Shown here: piece after piece, positions 44,855 through 57,705 of the stretch | How positions within the stretch are numbered: position 1 is the stretch's first letter | Layout: the number at the start of each line of letters is the position of its first letter | Origin: Liolophura sinensis | Taxonomy: Eukaryota > Mollusca > Polyplacophora > Chitonida > Chitonidae | Direction of reading: 5' to 3' | Length of the DNA: 64,000 bases | Assembly (NCBI RefSeq): GCF_032854445.1 | Contig: NC_088297.1 | Location: 9,138,163 to 9,202,162, forward strand | Program-made: the position numbers and the translations under genes | Notes under the pieces: model-generated | The model's input: only the letters and a program-made list of their open reading frames with translations | Told to the model about the DNA's origin: nothing | Database searches by the model: none

Positions 44855-45005
44855 GTACGTGGGAAGGTCTGTCAGCAACCTGTGGATGGTCGAGGATTTC
44901 CCCCAAGCTCTGCCTGGTAGCCATCCACCATAATGCTGGCCGCCATCGTATAAGTGAAATATTTTTGAGTACGGCGTAAAACACCAATCAAATAAATGAA
45001 TAAAT
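44855..45005 (+). mobile_element. SINE S1, 3' part
   Basis: TACGTGGGAAGGTCTGTCAGC to GAGTACGGCGTAAAACACCA with an AAATAAATGAATAAAT tail. It is absent from the same intron of the intact copy, so it was inserted after duplication. Confidence 0.85.
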
Positions 45006-46934
45006 CACAATGTCCTATTTTCATCTGTGAATGGCGTACACTTTCATGCACGGTGTAACGGAAGGTCTCGGCGTCTGTGACGATTTATGTATGTGTAATA
45101 AGTATACGTTGTTCAAGAAATTAAAGTGTCAAACAAATTACAATGTATCTAACCTTGGATCCTTTCCCCATACAACCAGCATGACAAGGTGAAATGTAGT
45201 TAGCGCCGTCAGCACGGCAGATCGGGAAGAACTTTGCTTGTGTCACAATGATATCCGGCGGAACAGGAAGAAAATTTCGTGAAAGGATATGATTGGCTGT
45301 GGAATGGTAAATTAAAAACACAAATAACTTCTGTCCTCTTTGCCTTGGGATAAATTATGATACGATATGATTTACGTCTGTCAATGTGGCCTTGAGTTTT
45401 ATTCCTTATTACCAAATATGTTCGATGAATTCATCCTTTTTAATACAAAACAAGGTCTGAATGTATTAAAATAGCCTGGTTTTGTACGAACTATACTGAA
45501 ACAATATACTATCAAAAGCTGTCCTAAATCTTTTTGTTTAGGTTTTTTGGGAAATGAATCTTGCTATTATGGACAACGTTCGATTAAGGTTAAGGAAGGG
45601 CGAACAAATGTCGGACTTGAGGCTCAGATTAAGCTAGATAATTCTCCCTCTATGCGAGTGGGTGACTCTTTTTTATTTGTTAGTAGATTTTACTTCAGGT
45701 GCAAAATTTGCCTCTACAATCAATGCAGTCTACGTCCAAGCTATCTAGCCTGTTGCTCATTGCTTCTAGGGCCAGGTCTTGTACACTGTAAATCGTTTAT
45801 CTTTTCAACCTATAAAGCATTTTTTTCATTGGAATCCGTGCATCTAATTATTGTGGAAATGATGCTTAAATGGTTTGTTTTTGTTACTAAAGAATGCAAG
45901 TTTCATAAAACTGTGCAAATTATTTGTGTACAGCTCATAGTTACAAGAGGACTGTTTTTACCTTTAGCGAAAAAAAAGTTCGAACACTAAACTCTCCAAT
46001 TATAATCAGCTATTGTGATTTTAAGATTTTAAGATTTCCGTACATGTTAATGTCGAACTGTTGTATTTCGGCCTGCGGACAAACCAGGAGTACTCCGATA
46101 GCAAAGAGCAGGCAGGCGACACCCTGAGTGATGCACACGGCCTTCAGGCATCCCCCTAAACCCAATTTTAGCTTCCTGGTGAGAATTCCACTCAGAAATG
46201 TAGACGCTGCTGCGGATCCCAGAGCCATAAAACCTAGAGGCGGTATTTTGTTGAAATATAGAACAAAATATGTGCACATGATTGGTTGAATATGTTGTCT
46301 ATAGACGCACTCGTCAGATTTATTGTTTAAAGAAGTGATGAATAGATATATGTTAAGACTGGCTGAATAACATTGACAGACATGCGCAATCATTGGCTGA
46401 ATATCAGTGGTAACAATGTCATTGGATGAATAAGATGTCTCTATACACACACACTGTAGATTGGCGGTTGGGCAAATTATATACAGACATGTGAATAGGA
46501 ATTCGTATTAAAAATGCCGGCTGAACTTTCACATTTATGAAATTATATTCTGTGTTTGGAAACACCACCATAATCAGTTTACTAAGGCGCTGGAATGAAT
46601 CTTGATGAGGGACTTAAGTGTAGAGAGTGGAGAAATCCCATGTGGATGTATGTTTTCATTGCTTTTCAATGTTTCAGTCCATTTCATGAATAGATTTGGA
46701 CTTACCAAATCTGAATTCTGAGTCATTAATTCTGAATTGTTTAGTACCAACATGAATTGTATATCTGAGTTTTGTTTTCCGATACCTGAACATTATTTTT
46801 TCCCAGAATGTTTTAACTTCTGATAAAGGTTTTGTTACGTGGACAAGCGCGTGGTTGTTCATTTTCTAGGTCCAGCAATAAATCTAGCCTTATAGTTCCT
46901 TAGTTCTTATTATTGGGCTTTTATATATCGATAT

Positions 46935-47270
46935 ACAAGTTTTTAGTCATATGATGACGAGGAGTTATAAGATGTTTGTACATATACTGTGTCTTCTTGT
47001 AGCAGTGCGACCCCACGTGGTCAAAGTGCCGCGGCCACGAAAGTATCATGCCGAAGACACCAGAAACAACACTCCACGCAGTCACATTATACTGACACCG
47101 GTCCAGCTAGTTCTATTCCTGCTCTAACCTTTCAGTGGAATGCACCAAAACCAGGCAGCAACAAATGCCACTCTTAAAGTCTTTGATATGACCCGACCCG
47201 GGTTTGATCCCAGACCTCTCGACTTCGTGGCGGACGCTCTAATCATAAAGCCACTGAAGCAGTTCAGCTA
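46935..47270 (-). mobile_element. SINE, family S2 (reverse)
   Basis: It runs from AGTCATATGATGACGAGGAG (near 46945) through TGTCTTCTTGTAGCAG to a B-box-like GGGTTTGATCCC (47200). The pol III head is at the right end. Confidence 0.8.
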
Positions 47271-49884
47271 TTATTACTTGACTGGTGTTGTTCTCCTGTC
47301 TAGTTATAATGATAATTATTTGACTGCTGTGGCTGTTCCGTCTTAGGCTCTTTCGTCTTACCGATTATTATGTTGGATTTAAATATGGACAATATATAGG
47401 AAATCTGCATATATTTCGGTGCAAAGGAGACGTCTGTGAGGATTGAGAAAGCTCGGATGGACGCCCCCAATTGTAAAGAGAACGTAGACTGGATTTTTGG
47501 CTAGGCGTAGCATTGCTGGAAGGGTTCCTGTGGAAAAGAGAACATAACATATAGTGCACACTGGTCCAATCTTCATGTAGACCAACACTGACTACGCTCG
47601 CTTTACACCACTGCCACCACTAGACAAGCGTGACCTTAGGAGCTTGTGCGTCGAATGTTGGCTTGTTTTGTCTCAGCCTCACCACTGATATCCTCGCGCG
47701 GACCTATAATCAAACTGTTTCAGGCATCCGTTACAATCATTGTTGCACACTGTTGTGAATGCATGTGTAACGCGGTTGAGACAAAAGTTTTGTGTTTTCT
47801 TCCCACTTCATCACCGTGGCCTCAGTGAACTGGGCCAAGATTTCTGCAAAACAAATCGTTAGCGGAGGTAATGCTGTAAAGCGGATGTAAAGAACAGGTG
47901 CATGCATTCGCGGTAACAAGTATGCAGTGTAGTGCGGAGGAGCATGTTGGTATTAATATATTACAAATCTCAACAAATTACTTCTATGAGAAAAAAAAAA
48001 CTCGCGACTAGGAAACAACAGAGATTTGATCTCGCGCAAAGACGCAAGGCAGTATTTTAGGCGAATGAATGAAATAAGTATTCAAATTGTCCACCATGCT
48101 ACTTTATAAGTTATCGTTCATCAAAATATGTATCTCAGCTTATGCCGGGAAACTAGTTTACTGCCTTCTATTTTATCCCTTTCCACTAATGAGATCAGTT
48201 AAAAAATTAATATCTCAAAAATGTGCCTTATAAAGTATTTGGTTTGTGACTAAGCATGTAAGCGGTAATGTGTATATAAGGAAAATCCCCACATCTGGGC
48301 TACACACCCACAGGATAACAAACCTTTTACAGAAAACACGGCTCTCTGGGCAAGGCTCCCAAGTCTAGGTTCTCCAGCGGGTGAAGTTCCGGTTTTGTTC
48401 TTGTGGGGAGCGTTTGCAAGTTTCCGCGGGAACAGGCAGATTGGAAGCGACAAGACAATAGCCAGACTTCCAACCACTAGGAAGCCTAGCCACCACGCCC
48501 CGATCCAGCGGGGGTCACGAGGGGTCAAATTGGTCTCTAGAGAATGAATAAATGATTAAATGAATGATTATAGCCGAACTCCACGTCCATAATATTACCA
48601 CCATATTGTGAAGCACACGTGTTTAAAACCGGGAGAACGTAACATGGTTTTCCAAGTGGCAACATCCAAACTCAAAACCAAAAAAAAATACACGGATATT
48701 TTCAAGATTTGAAATACAATTTATATGTTTAAAATATATAAACTAGAAAAGTGTTTATAGATAAAGTATAATTTAGAGAAATGGACATTTGAATATAAAA
48801 TGAATTATATCTAATGATAGGAAGGCAAGCGTCTTTTAACAATGATATAATGAGCGACGCTGTCAAACAATTCGATTCTGTAGAGCATAAGCATAAGGCT
48901 GCCTAGTCAACCAGGATATATGTGATGCCATATTGGTTCTCCTGGTTTTAAGACTGATCAATTCTTGAGTAAGTCATATAACACCGCCTTTTATAAGATA
49001 TACAAATAAATTAAACCCCAGTTGCAAACATGGCTTATACTAATCAGAGTACATATTTTATTCCTCCATACATGGTACAGTTTTTCTTCGTGCAATATTC
49101 TGAAAAGAAGAAATTCTTCCACCTAAATAACTGATGGCCGTTTTAGTGAAATGAACAGAGGTAAGGCGTGAAGGCAGCTGACTTGAAACAAACAGTACCA
49201 CTGACCTTCCAAGGTGACATATACTCGACTTATAACTCCTCCTATAGCAAATGATATGGCCGGTCCGACTATTCCCATGGTCATGATATACCTGTTTGCA
49301 AACCAAAACAAAATGTATATCAGTTCATATTCCAGGACTAGCGGGGGTGCAATCATAGCGCATTTAAACATTACAAATATTGGAATTTATCCTACATCAG
49401 ATAAAATACCCCACTTTTCACTGGACAACAACGGTCATGTGAGTTACAGATATATCCTCGAATCCGGCAGATGACGTCAAATGCGTCTGCTGAGTAGGTT
49501 ATCTACCTTTGCTGAGTTGTAAACACATTGGTCATTAATTAATGACTAGCGATTAGCGATTAATCTTCTGCACTGAACTGATGGGTCTTTGCAGGATTAA
49601 TTCGTTACATGGTGTCAGTAATCTTCATGCACTAAATGGAGATTTTCATAGAGTGCGTTATACCTCACTGTTAGGTCATTAGAACAACCGTAATAAGGGA
49701 TATAGAGCTTATAATGGAACACATATCACAAAGCCGTCTAGTCCTTTGTTTCAACTGTTATAAAAAAAAAAGCAACAGGACTTTTGAGTGAAGTTCTAAC
49801 GAGGTCATGAGACCTCGATTAACTCATTCACGCTCCTCATCCTATATGGCAGATAGGAAAAACAGGGATCCCTAAAGCCACAGC

Positions 49885-50215
49885 TAAAGAAATAACTTTT
49901 GCACGATTACTTGCTTATTTTGAACCGCGATATCACAACATCACAAAAGCAGAAATGAACAGTTTTGATCTTTGAGTGGGATATTTCATGCACGTATACA
50001 TGTTGTCCGTCTTCTAAAAGAAACGACAACATTTCATCAAACGTATGCATGCATCGATAGAGTATCCCACAGGAAATTTAAAAAGCAAAACTTTTCATTT
50101 TTGCACAACAGAGTTCAAAGGCAACAAATTCACACACAATGGGACAATCGAAAGTTCTGCCATGTTGTCCGTTTTAACCAATCAAGCACGAGCTACTTTT
50201 ATAGCCCGTGGATAC
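49885..50215. repeat. Inverted-arm element (family E) in pseudogene intron 1
   Basis: It is the duplicate of the 35090-35420 copy (TTGCTTATTTTGAACCGCGA near 49910, TTTAACCAATCAAGCACGAG near 50171). Confidence 0.6.
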
Positions 50216-50929
50216 AGCTGTTTCCGTTTACTTCAGCCGAGCCCTGCTTTGCCTGTTTAATAATAATCAGTTCAGGCGCAAAAGCAGATAAAAGCCATTC
50301 ATTGAATTCATTGAATTTTTAACTGTTTCCATCAATTTGCATATGCTATCCCAACTTTGTGAGAGTTAGCTTTTTTACACCTACCTTCATGAGCTTACAC
50401 TCCCAAACACAGAAGGTAAATATCAAGCTTAATTTGATTCAAAATGAAAAAGTGAAAGGGGTTTATCTGTTTTTGAGGCTGAAATTCCTTATGTCCCTGT
50501 GGTACCAGTGACGCGACATAGTGCTTCCGGTTGCTCTAACACGATGCATCTGAATGCCTCGAAAGAATTCTTGATTAATATGGATTTACAGAGTTTCCAA
50601 GCATGTCATAAAATAAGCCTGTTTATAAAATTTAGGCCTGTTTTCACCCATCTTCCTGAATTTCTTTTCAATGATTATTGTAACATATTTAGCAGGGAGT
50701 GAGCAAAATTTTAATCGAGAATACACAGGTATATATATATATATATTGACTGACCAATATATCTGGTTTGTTTCAGGATTGTCCGACTTCACGACCCCGT
50801 CCGGCCTTTCGGTTTCGATCTGCGGCGCCACAACTGCCGTCATATATCTGGTTTCCATCTGATACACCTGTGGGAAACAAAAATCCAGTATTACATGTAT
50901 GCTTACATTTATTTCATTGGTTTTTTAGA

Positions 50930-51170
50930 GGGTACTCAAGAATATTTCACTTATATGACGACGACCCGCATTGAGGTGGGAGGAAACTACGCAGAACCGG
51001 GGGAAGGGGAGGATGAGGGGGTGGGGTGAGGGGAGAAGCCAAGACCATCCGCAAGTTGCTGTCAGGCATTTCCACATACGACAGGAGAGAAAGCAGCTTG
51101 AGCTGGACTCAAAGCTACCACAGCGATAATAGACTCCTGCCTCATTTCGCTGCCTCGGCCACGGAGGCGC
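50930..51170 (-). mobile_element. SINE S1 (reverse, with local rearrangement)
   Basis: GAATATTTCACTTATATGACG at the left end, a G-rich expanded core (51000-51045), and the tRNA head ending GCCTCGGCCACGGAGGCGCC near 51150. Confidence 0.75.
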
Positions 51171-51401
51171 CATGTCAGCTTGTAAGCCATGCTGGTAGGG
51201 AACGTGTAGTTTGCTACTATTTAAACATCATACGTCAACAGTTGGAATAAAACCGTAGCTGAGGACGTATTTCAAGGGATACGTAGTCAGTGGCAATTTG
51301 CCACCAATCACATTGTCGTCGCTGCTATAGTTTTATATCTATGTTGTGGTCTTTTCATATTTTATTCTGTAGATTTCTTTCATTTTATTCTTGTAAATTT
51401 C

Positions 51402-51403
<2 letters not shown>

Positions 51404-51477
<74 letters not shown>

Positions 51478-51488
51478 TATATATATAT
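51404..51488. repeat. (AT)n microsatellite
   Basis: About 85 bases of uninterrupted TA dinucleotide, ending in TAGATATATATATG. Confidence 0.95.
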
Positions 51489-52446
51489 GTAGGCGATGTT
51501 GCTTATTGAATTCATCATGTAAGCTTGGTCTATTCATGTAGCGAAGGTTCTGTTACCAGTTACCAGTACTGATGGTTTCTTTACCACTGCCTTACGAAGA
51601 GTGAGATCAGGGCAATGTACAAATTCCCTGTTCAAGGCTGGGATTGAACCCGTATCGGTGGTACCCTTGGAAGAAGTACCTTAGAAGACCCGTTATTATG
51701 TGCTTGACTTTGAAGTCATTGGTTCGAAACCCGGAATGGTCACTGAATTGGTAACGCTAGCATCTGTGCTATGCCCAGGAAATATACGTCTTAAACAACG
51801 GCAATGCTTAATCCACAATCTAAATGACATTAACTAATCTATTTTAGGGAGTTACTGAAGATTTGTCTTACCCAATATTTGCTTTGGGTGACAATCTGTA
51901 CATCTGTGGAAGATTCGAACCAAGATTCGAATCCACATTTGACACGACAGAAAACAAGGCTACGAAGTCATGAGGACGTATTCCGAGGAAACTTGTATAC
52001 ACGGTTGAGTTCATGTTCACAACAAACCATCTGTTCACTCCAGTAGGAGCTGGATTTGAACACGCAACCAAAACATCTAAGTATTATCGAGTTGAAAGTA
52101 AAACATTGTGCATATAATTTAAATTTCTGACAAATGCTTGCTTAAAGTGAAAATGAGGAAAATGACAAAGTCAGTGCCGTTTAAAGAGCCTGGCAAAAAG
52201 CTCCCCAAGACTATTTTCAGTGGGGTTTTTTTACAATTTTTTTTAAACCCACATCTAGGTGATCTGACGTCACATTACTTTGTTCAGAAGAATTCCCGGT
52301 AACTGTCCACGGAATATTCTGAAAACAGTTATTTTCTGTGAAATCCTCTTTAGGATCTTTCTAGTTGGCTTATTGCATTTTTTTGCTCTCAAACCAATAT
52401 GAAAATTTTTGGAAACTATGATCTCAAGACCATAAATAAATTTTAC

Positions 52447-52573
52447 TTTACTTCAGGCGGAATATGAATAAAAAATATCCAAAATCTGATTAAAATTGAT
52501 TTCTCTCTATGTTATTGGATAATTGAAACTTTGACAGGTAGCCTGTTGTGGCATATCGCATAATCAGCACATA
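52447..52573 (+). repeat. 128-bp direct repeat, left copy
   Basis: TTTACTTCAGGCGGAATATG to CATAATCAGCACAT. It is about 97 percent identical to 52966-53094; the pair encloses the proposed UTR exon. Confidence 0.9.
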
Positions 52574-52965
52574 CCTTATATTGTGGCTCTAATTTTTTTT
52601 CTTGTAAATTTCTTGTATTCTGCTTATAGGCACACTCTAAAATTGCATTGAATACGAGGCAGGCAGGCACACAATATGATCCTGTGTACATCTAAAAACC
52701 AATTTACTAACATACCAGATTCAAATGAAGTCACATGCCACTAACAAGTCACCGGACTATATCCACAGGAATTACTCACAGTAAAGATCGTTCCGTTTCC
52801 AGTGACGATCAGCTGGTCTCCTTTTGTTGAGAGAAAGAGTGAAGCAACCCTTACCCTGTCGGTAGCTCTCATATGATATGTGCAGAACAGCTCCGACTTG
52901 TTCGGTCACTCAGGTAGCCAAGTTACCTGTTTATACAGCACATTCACAGCTGTCGTTAACTGGTT

Positions 52966-53094
52966 TACTTTACTTCAGGTGGAATATGAAAAAGAAATAT
53001 CCAAAATCTGATTAAAATTGATTTCTCTCTATGTTATTGGATAATTGAAACTTTGACAGATAGCCTGTTGTGGCATATCGTATAATCAGCACAT
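52966..53094 (+). repeat. 128-bp direct repeat, right copy
   Basis: TTTACTTCAGGTGGAATATG to TATAATCAGCACATCAGC. The intact OATP flank has only one diverged counterpart near 38820-38880. Confidence 0.9.
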
Positions 53095-53354
53095 CAGCAA
53101 AATAAAGAAAACCTGTTATGTACTACTTCCTGACCTTGAAGTACAGGTTTACAAGGTCAACGGTTATTTTTGCTTTGGTTTGGTAGTACCCTTGACAAAA
53201 TTAAATAGTCCAGATAGTTCGAATCAATTACAGGTGAACTTTAACTAGGTCATTCAATGAAATATCTCAGCACATATTTCCTGTCACATAGTAACTATTT
53301 CTTTATAGATACCCAAGCCTGCGGTCATGTGACCTCAAGAATATTTATTTTATT

Positions 53355-53500
53355 TATTTCATTGGTGCTTTACGCCGTAATCAAAAATATTTCACTTATA
53401 CGACGGCGGCCAGCATTATGGTGGGTGGAAACCGGGCAAAGCCCGGAGAAAACCTACGACCATCTGCAGGTTGCTGGCAGATCTTCCCAAGTATGGCTGG
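53355..53500 (-). mobile_element. SINE S1, 3' half (reverse)
   Basis: TTGGTGCTTTACGCCGTAATC to TTGCTGGCAGATCTTCCCAAG is the reversed S1 tail and core. Confidence 0.85.
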
Positions 53501-53774
53501 AAAGGAAAAATGTTCCACATGTAACGTACAAATCTATATGTACATCATAGTGAAGGAAGTCTGTGCAGTGATCTCATAAGAACTTTGTGCTAGACCACAC
53601 AAACGGACCTGTTAGCACTGAGAACTTCATGTTGGCATTCGTTAACAAATCGTCAACTATGGTAAAGCGAAGTGTCGAGAGCGCATGACACATCCAGGTT
53701 ATCGCAGGGGTAAATTGCTAACGTCCCGTCTAGCCCCTATACCTTGAAGTATTGTAAACTTCAGAGTTCAGTTT

Positions 53775-53930
53775 TATTTATTTATTTAGTTATTCAAGAA
53801 TATTCCCCTTGTGGTTGGGAGAAACCGGACAAAGCCCAGGAGAAACCCACCACTTTCTGTAGGATGCTGGCAGACCTTCCCACGAACGGCCGTAGAGGAA
53901 GCCACAATTATCTGGACTTGAATCAAGAAC
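53775..53930 (-). mobile_element. SINE S1 (reverse, tail decayed)
   Basis: AAACCGGACAAAGCCCAGGAG and GACCTTCCCACGAACGGCCG belong to the core. The TACGCCG tail block is lost. Confidence 0.75.
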
Positions 53931-54727
53931 AATTTAGCAAATCTAAAATACACCTTTACATGGATGGCCTCGGGCATTGTTTCTAGTTGAAAACAGAAAA
54001 AAAACACATACACAATGTACAAATGAGCAGAACACTGGGTTATCAGTGTACAAATTTTACAGAATATATTCCTCCTTCTTTTGTTTGTTCACCTTATGAC
54101 CCTTTCTGTGCTGTGTACTTACAGTAAGAGTTTCTGTGCTGTGTACTTACAGTAAGAGTATTTTCCGAAAAAATGTTCAACACAAACCAACAAAGTCGAA
54201 GAATGCAAAGAATGCTTTTAGGTGCGTAAATTTAATCCGCATCTCTCAGACTGTATGTTTACATTAACGAACCATTTTTTGAGTGTAGTACACTTTTCCT
54301 TCTGGTTCAGGCGTATAGATGTTTTCTGTATGGATGTTAGTTATACTCATTAGCCCAAAAATGTCATCTGGCTAATCTATTACAGGTATACCGCGAGAAA
54401 ATAGTACCCCGTATTATTTTTCAAACTCTCTGCTGCATGCGTATCGCATTTATACTTCATGAGAACATTTTCTTGAATTGAATTTCACTTTCAACAAGCG
54501 TAATATTGTAAGAAAATTAATAATAACACCATCCGATATATATCTGTGTTATTTTCAATTAATTTGTCACTAATTTGTCCTAACAATCGCTTAGCTTGAT
54601 CTACGTTAATAAATCTCCAACCTGCTTTCTATATAAAATACGAACAAAATCCGATTCTGTTATTTACTTTAATTTACCACCCAGCCTTTTCATAAAATTG
54701 GAAGGAGATACGATTTTATTGCATTAT

Positions 54728-54920
54728 TTGATTTATTTGATTGGTATTTTACGCCGTACTCAAGAAGATTTCACCTATGCGACGGCGGCCAGCATTATGG
54801 TGGGAGGAAACCAAGCAGAGCCCACGACCATCCGCAGGTTGCTTTCAGACCTTCTTCAGACGTACGGGCATTGGTGAGAGGTTCCTGGGTAGCTAACCAA
54901 CTGAACCACGGAGGCCCCTG
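54728..54920 (-). mobile_element. SINE S1 (reverse, middle shortened)
   Basis: The tail TTTTACGCCGTACTCAAG is near 54747, and the tRNA head is CTAACCAACTGAACCACGGA near 54893-54912. The B-box region is deleted. Confidence 0.85.
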
Positions 54921-55031
54921 CACAATTTGAGCGGCGCTGCTTGAGGTAATTAGGCCTACTTTACCTGCACACATATGGGCCGTATATGTACACATAATAC
55001 GTTTCATTATTGAAGTGAGCTGGAATAGATT

Positions 55032-55295
55032 TGTTTATTTATTTGATTGGTGTTTTACGCCTTACTCAAGAATATTTCACTTATTCGACGACGTCCAGCA
55101 TTACGGTGGGAGGAAAACTGTCAGAGCCCCGGGAAACCCACGACCATTCACAGGTTCCTGACAGACATTCCCACATACGGCCCGAGAGGAAGCCAGCATG
55201 AGCTGGACTTGAACTCACAGCGATCGCATTGGTGAAAGGCTCCTGGGTCATTACGCTGCGCTAGCGCGCTAACCAACTGATCTACGGGGCCCCCA
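55032..55295 (-). mobile_element. SINE S1, full length (reverse)
   Basis: It is complete from the tail (GGTGTTTTACGCCTTACTC) to the head (GCGCTAACCAACTGATCTAC then GGGGCCCC). It has B box GGACTTGAACTC near 55206 and an A-box complement at 55270-55281. Confidence 0.9.
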
Positions 55296-55299
55296 GCTG

Positions 55300-57376
55300 G
55301 AATAGAGCTTATTCTGTATACTTTATGTAGTATGAATTTTATACCATTATCCAGTCTACCAGCTGAACTCTAGTAAGCTATATCATGATCATTAGTTAAA
55401 TGGACATAAATAGTGTGAATTTAATTTGGAACTTGTGGCACAGAAATGATACATTCAGCGCCTCTCATTGCTCCAAGGGACATTTGTGACAGAATACGCG
55501 CATTACATACCGTCCTCATGTAATATAAAAGACTACAGGTTGGAGTGTAACACCAGGGCAGCGAAAACAGTGATGATAGTTAACAAATGGCAATAAATCC
55601 AAGATCGACACTCGTAAGTTACTCGTAAACTATCTTTTAATTTTCATGCGGATCATCTGTCATGGCGGCGTCTTTTTGAAGGACGTTACTCTCTGAGAAC
55701 GACTGTTTACAAAATTGCACATCCACACTGACCTACAAGATTATGTAATACTGAAATGTGGAGCTGTTAAACATTGTACTCTACAAATTACACACGGCTG
55801 GTACACACAATTTTGTGCAGGTGCGTGGTTGCCACAATACACTGATGGTTATTCCTATATACAGCAGGGTTTAGAGAGTATATTGACCGGTGTGCTAGAC
55901 GCCATGCATATTCACTGAATAGTCAAACTCAAATCCACTGCAGCAAACAATCCTTTTGTCTTGCACAAACCGCAAACAGTAATAAACAGAAGTTTACAGG
56001 AGCAAGATCTACTATTAGTTATAATGACGACTCAAGTAAAGCGTCCGTGCAGAAATATATGTCCGCACAGAACAACTGTTTCGTTATTTTATTCATATAC
56101 AGAACCAAAATTGCATTTTGATAGTGACACGTAATACCACAGGCTCTAAACAATGACATTTTGTGTCCATATTATTGCAAAGAAAAGACAATTAGATTAC
56201 TTTTCCCTTTCGTTTTGCTAATTTAACTCTACATTAACTTATTTTCGACACCAAGAACTAATTGCCTCGAATATCGGAATAACCATTCACAATAAATTGC
56301 AAGTCTAAGTCCGGTTTGTTTGGCCTTGCTAAGTCCGGTATGTTTTGCCAGGCTAAGTCCGATATGTTTTGCCACGCTAAGTCCGGTATGTTTTGCCAGG
56401 CTGTCCAGTATGTTTTGAGCAGACACCTTTCTGTGATCCACTTTACTGTCATAACTCTCAAATTTTTTTATAATCTAATAATCTCCTGTAGCTATTTAAT
56501 CTCATGGGCTTCGATGTTATGAATTCTTTTCTTATAACCCCCCCCCCCCCCCGCAAAAAAAATTTTGTTCCTTTGCGGAGACTGCAGCGTATATAGATTT
56601 TGTCGCTGCGTGGAGTTTATTCTAACCGTGCTGCTATGGTAACAAAATTATTCTCTATGTATGGCATGCCTATTATCCGGCATCTTCACAAAATTCCTAA
56701 ACCTATGCAGGGCGAATGAGGTCATCTCGTTCCGTTCCTTTCGAATAGACATCCACGGTACGATAACGGCGCGATTCGCGAGACGAGATGTCATCCTCCG
56801 GTTTCCATATAAATCAATTTTCCACAACTTTTCTCGTATAACATTCGTCGAGAGTCCTTCATGGCTGTGTGGGCGGCGGATGATATTTGTAAAGGAGGTG
56901 AAACGATTAAGGCTTTAATCATTTTTTTTCCAGATTAAATCTACAGCTTTGAAGGAGCACCATGAAATGCTAACCCTTTAAAAGATGTAAGGTATTTCAT
57001 TTATCTGAATGTAAAAATGATCTTGTCGATTGCATCTAGAGATAGCCTGTATAGATGATTATAAAATAAGAGACACATCTGACACACCGTATAAGCTCTG
57101 AGATAGCCTGACCCTTTGTTAAGCTGGATGTACCCTTGTAATTTCCAGCCAACCAAAACATGAACCAAGCGGTAAGTATCAGTGTACCACGGCATATCGT
57201 GTTTTTTTTTTCTCTCTTCAAAACTTTTTTCACCATGATAACTTTCATCTTTTTCACCTTTTATGGCTCCGTAGATCCCACTCTACTCCAAGAGCATAAT
57301 TCAGAAGATCGGTCTAATCTTCTTTAATAAGTGTCCTATATTCATACCCCATGTTAACATTGACAGAATGAGCTTA
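55300..57376. other. Intergenic, no supported gene
   Basis: Frames of up to 85 codons occur at 56661-56918 without a recognisable domain. A poly-C run lies at 56539-56553. See the separate 24-bp repeat. Confidence 0.4.
56304..56415. repeat. 24-bp tandem repeat, about 4.5 copies
   Basis: The unit is CTAAGTCCGGTATGTTTTGC plus CAGG. The period is a multiple of three, so frames stay open on both strands. Confidence 0.9.
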
Positions 57377-57377
57377 C

Positions 57378-57436
57378 CTTGCCGTCAAGTGACAACGCCA
57401 TGTCATAAAGGAACGTTGTGCCGTTGAAGTATCCAA
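57378..57436 (-). other. Possible orphan coding exon
   Basis: A 59-base stretch lies between a plausible acceptor (CCTGAACTGTCAG) and donor (AAG, then GTAAGC) and reads GYFNGTTFLYDMALSLDGK. I found no partner exons, and I do not recognise the peptide. It could equally be chance. Confidence 0.2.
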
Positions 57437-57554
57437 CTGACAGTTCAGGTCGGACAAATATCAAATACAGATTCATTAATAAAAGCAGCATTCCATAGTG
57501 TCGTATTGTATGGGCTAATTATACAGTGTACATTTTGACGTGTTAAATGGTCTC

Positions 57555-57705
57555 AGTGGAGCGAATGGGAGGATACCAGCTACCTGCGGATGGTCCTAGG
57601 TTTCCCCCGGGCTCTACCCGGTTTCCTTGCACCACAATGCTGGCCGCAATCGTATAAATGAAATATTCGTGTGTGCGGCTTCAAAGACCAATCCAATAAA
57701 TGAAT
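57555..57705 (+). mobile_element. SINE S1, 3' part, in front of SCP-3
   Basis: GATACCAGCTACCTGCGGATGG to CGTGTGTGCGGCTTCAAAGACC is a decayed core and tail, ending in AATAAATGAATGAATAAG. Confidence 0.8.

Larger units (their letters stand above)
43521..50867 (-). pseudogene. Second OATP/SLCO copy, broken
   Basis: Exons homologous to the intact gene lie at 50858-50755, 49291-49206, 48536-48324, 47527-47362, 46233-46044, 45296-45154 and 43988-43804. Only the last 100 bases of the final exon remain (43620-43521). The first coding exon has lost 593 bases and exon 2 one base; together that is exactly 198 codons, removing TM1-3, and the frame closes again. Exon 4 then has one extra base in a G run. 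Exon 6 has a 15-base deletion and one extra base that break the Kazal-like loop. Exon 8 and the start of exon 9 are missing. The original start ATG is GTG here, with the next Met three codons on. Splice sites of surviving exons are mostly kept, so decay is recent. It sits 7 kb upstream of the intact copy in the same orientation. Confidence 0.93.
51880..53230 (-). promoter_or_regulatory. 5' flank of the OATP pseudogene
   Basis: It corresponds block by block to 37640-39060. It keeps the proposed UTR-exon donor (GTAAGGG after 52855). An internal 128-bp segment has been duplicated in this copy. Confidence 0.55.

Noticed and set aside
45547-45990. 147-codon + strand frame in an intron of the OATP pseudogene
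   Set aside because: There is no domain, it is not conserved in the matching intron of the intact copy, and its composition is intron-like.
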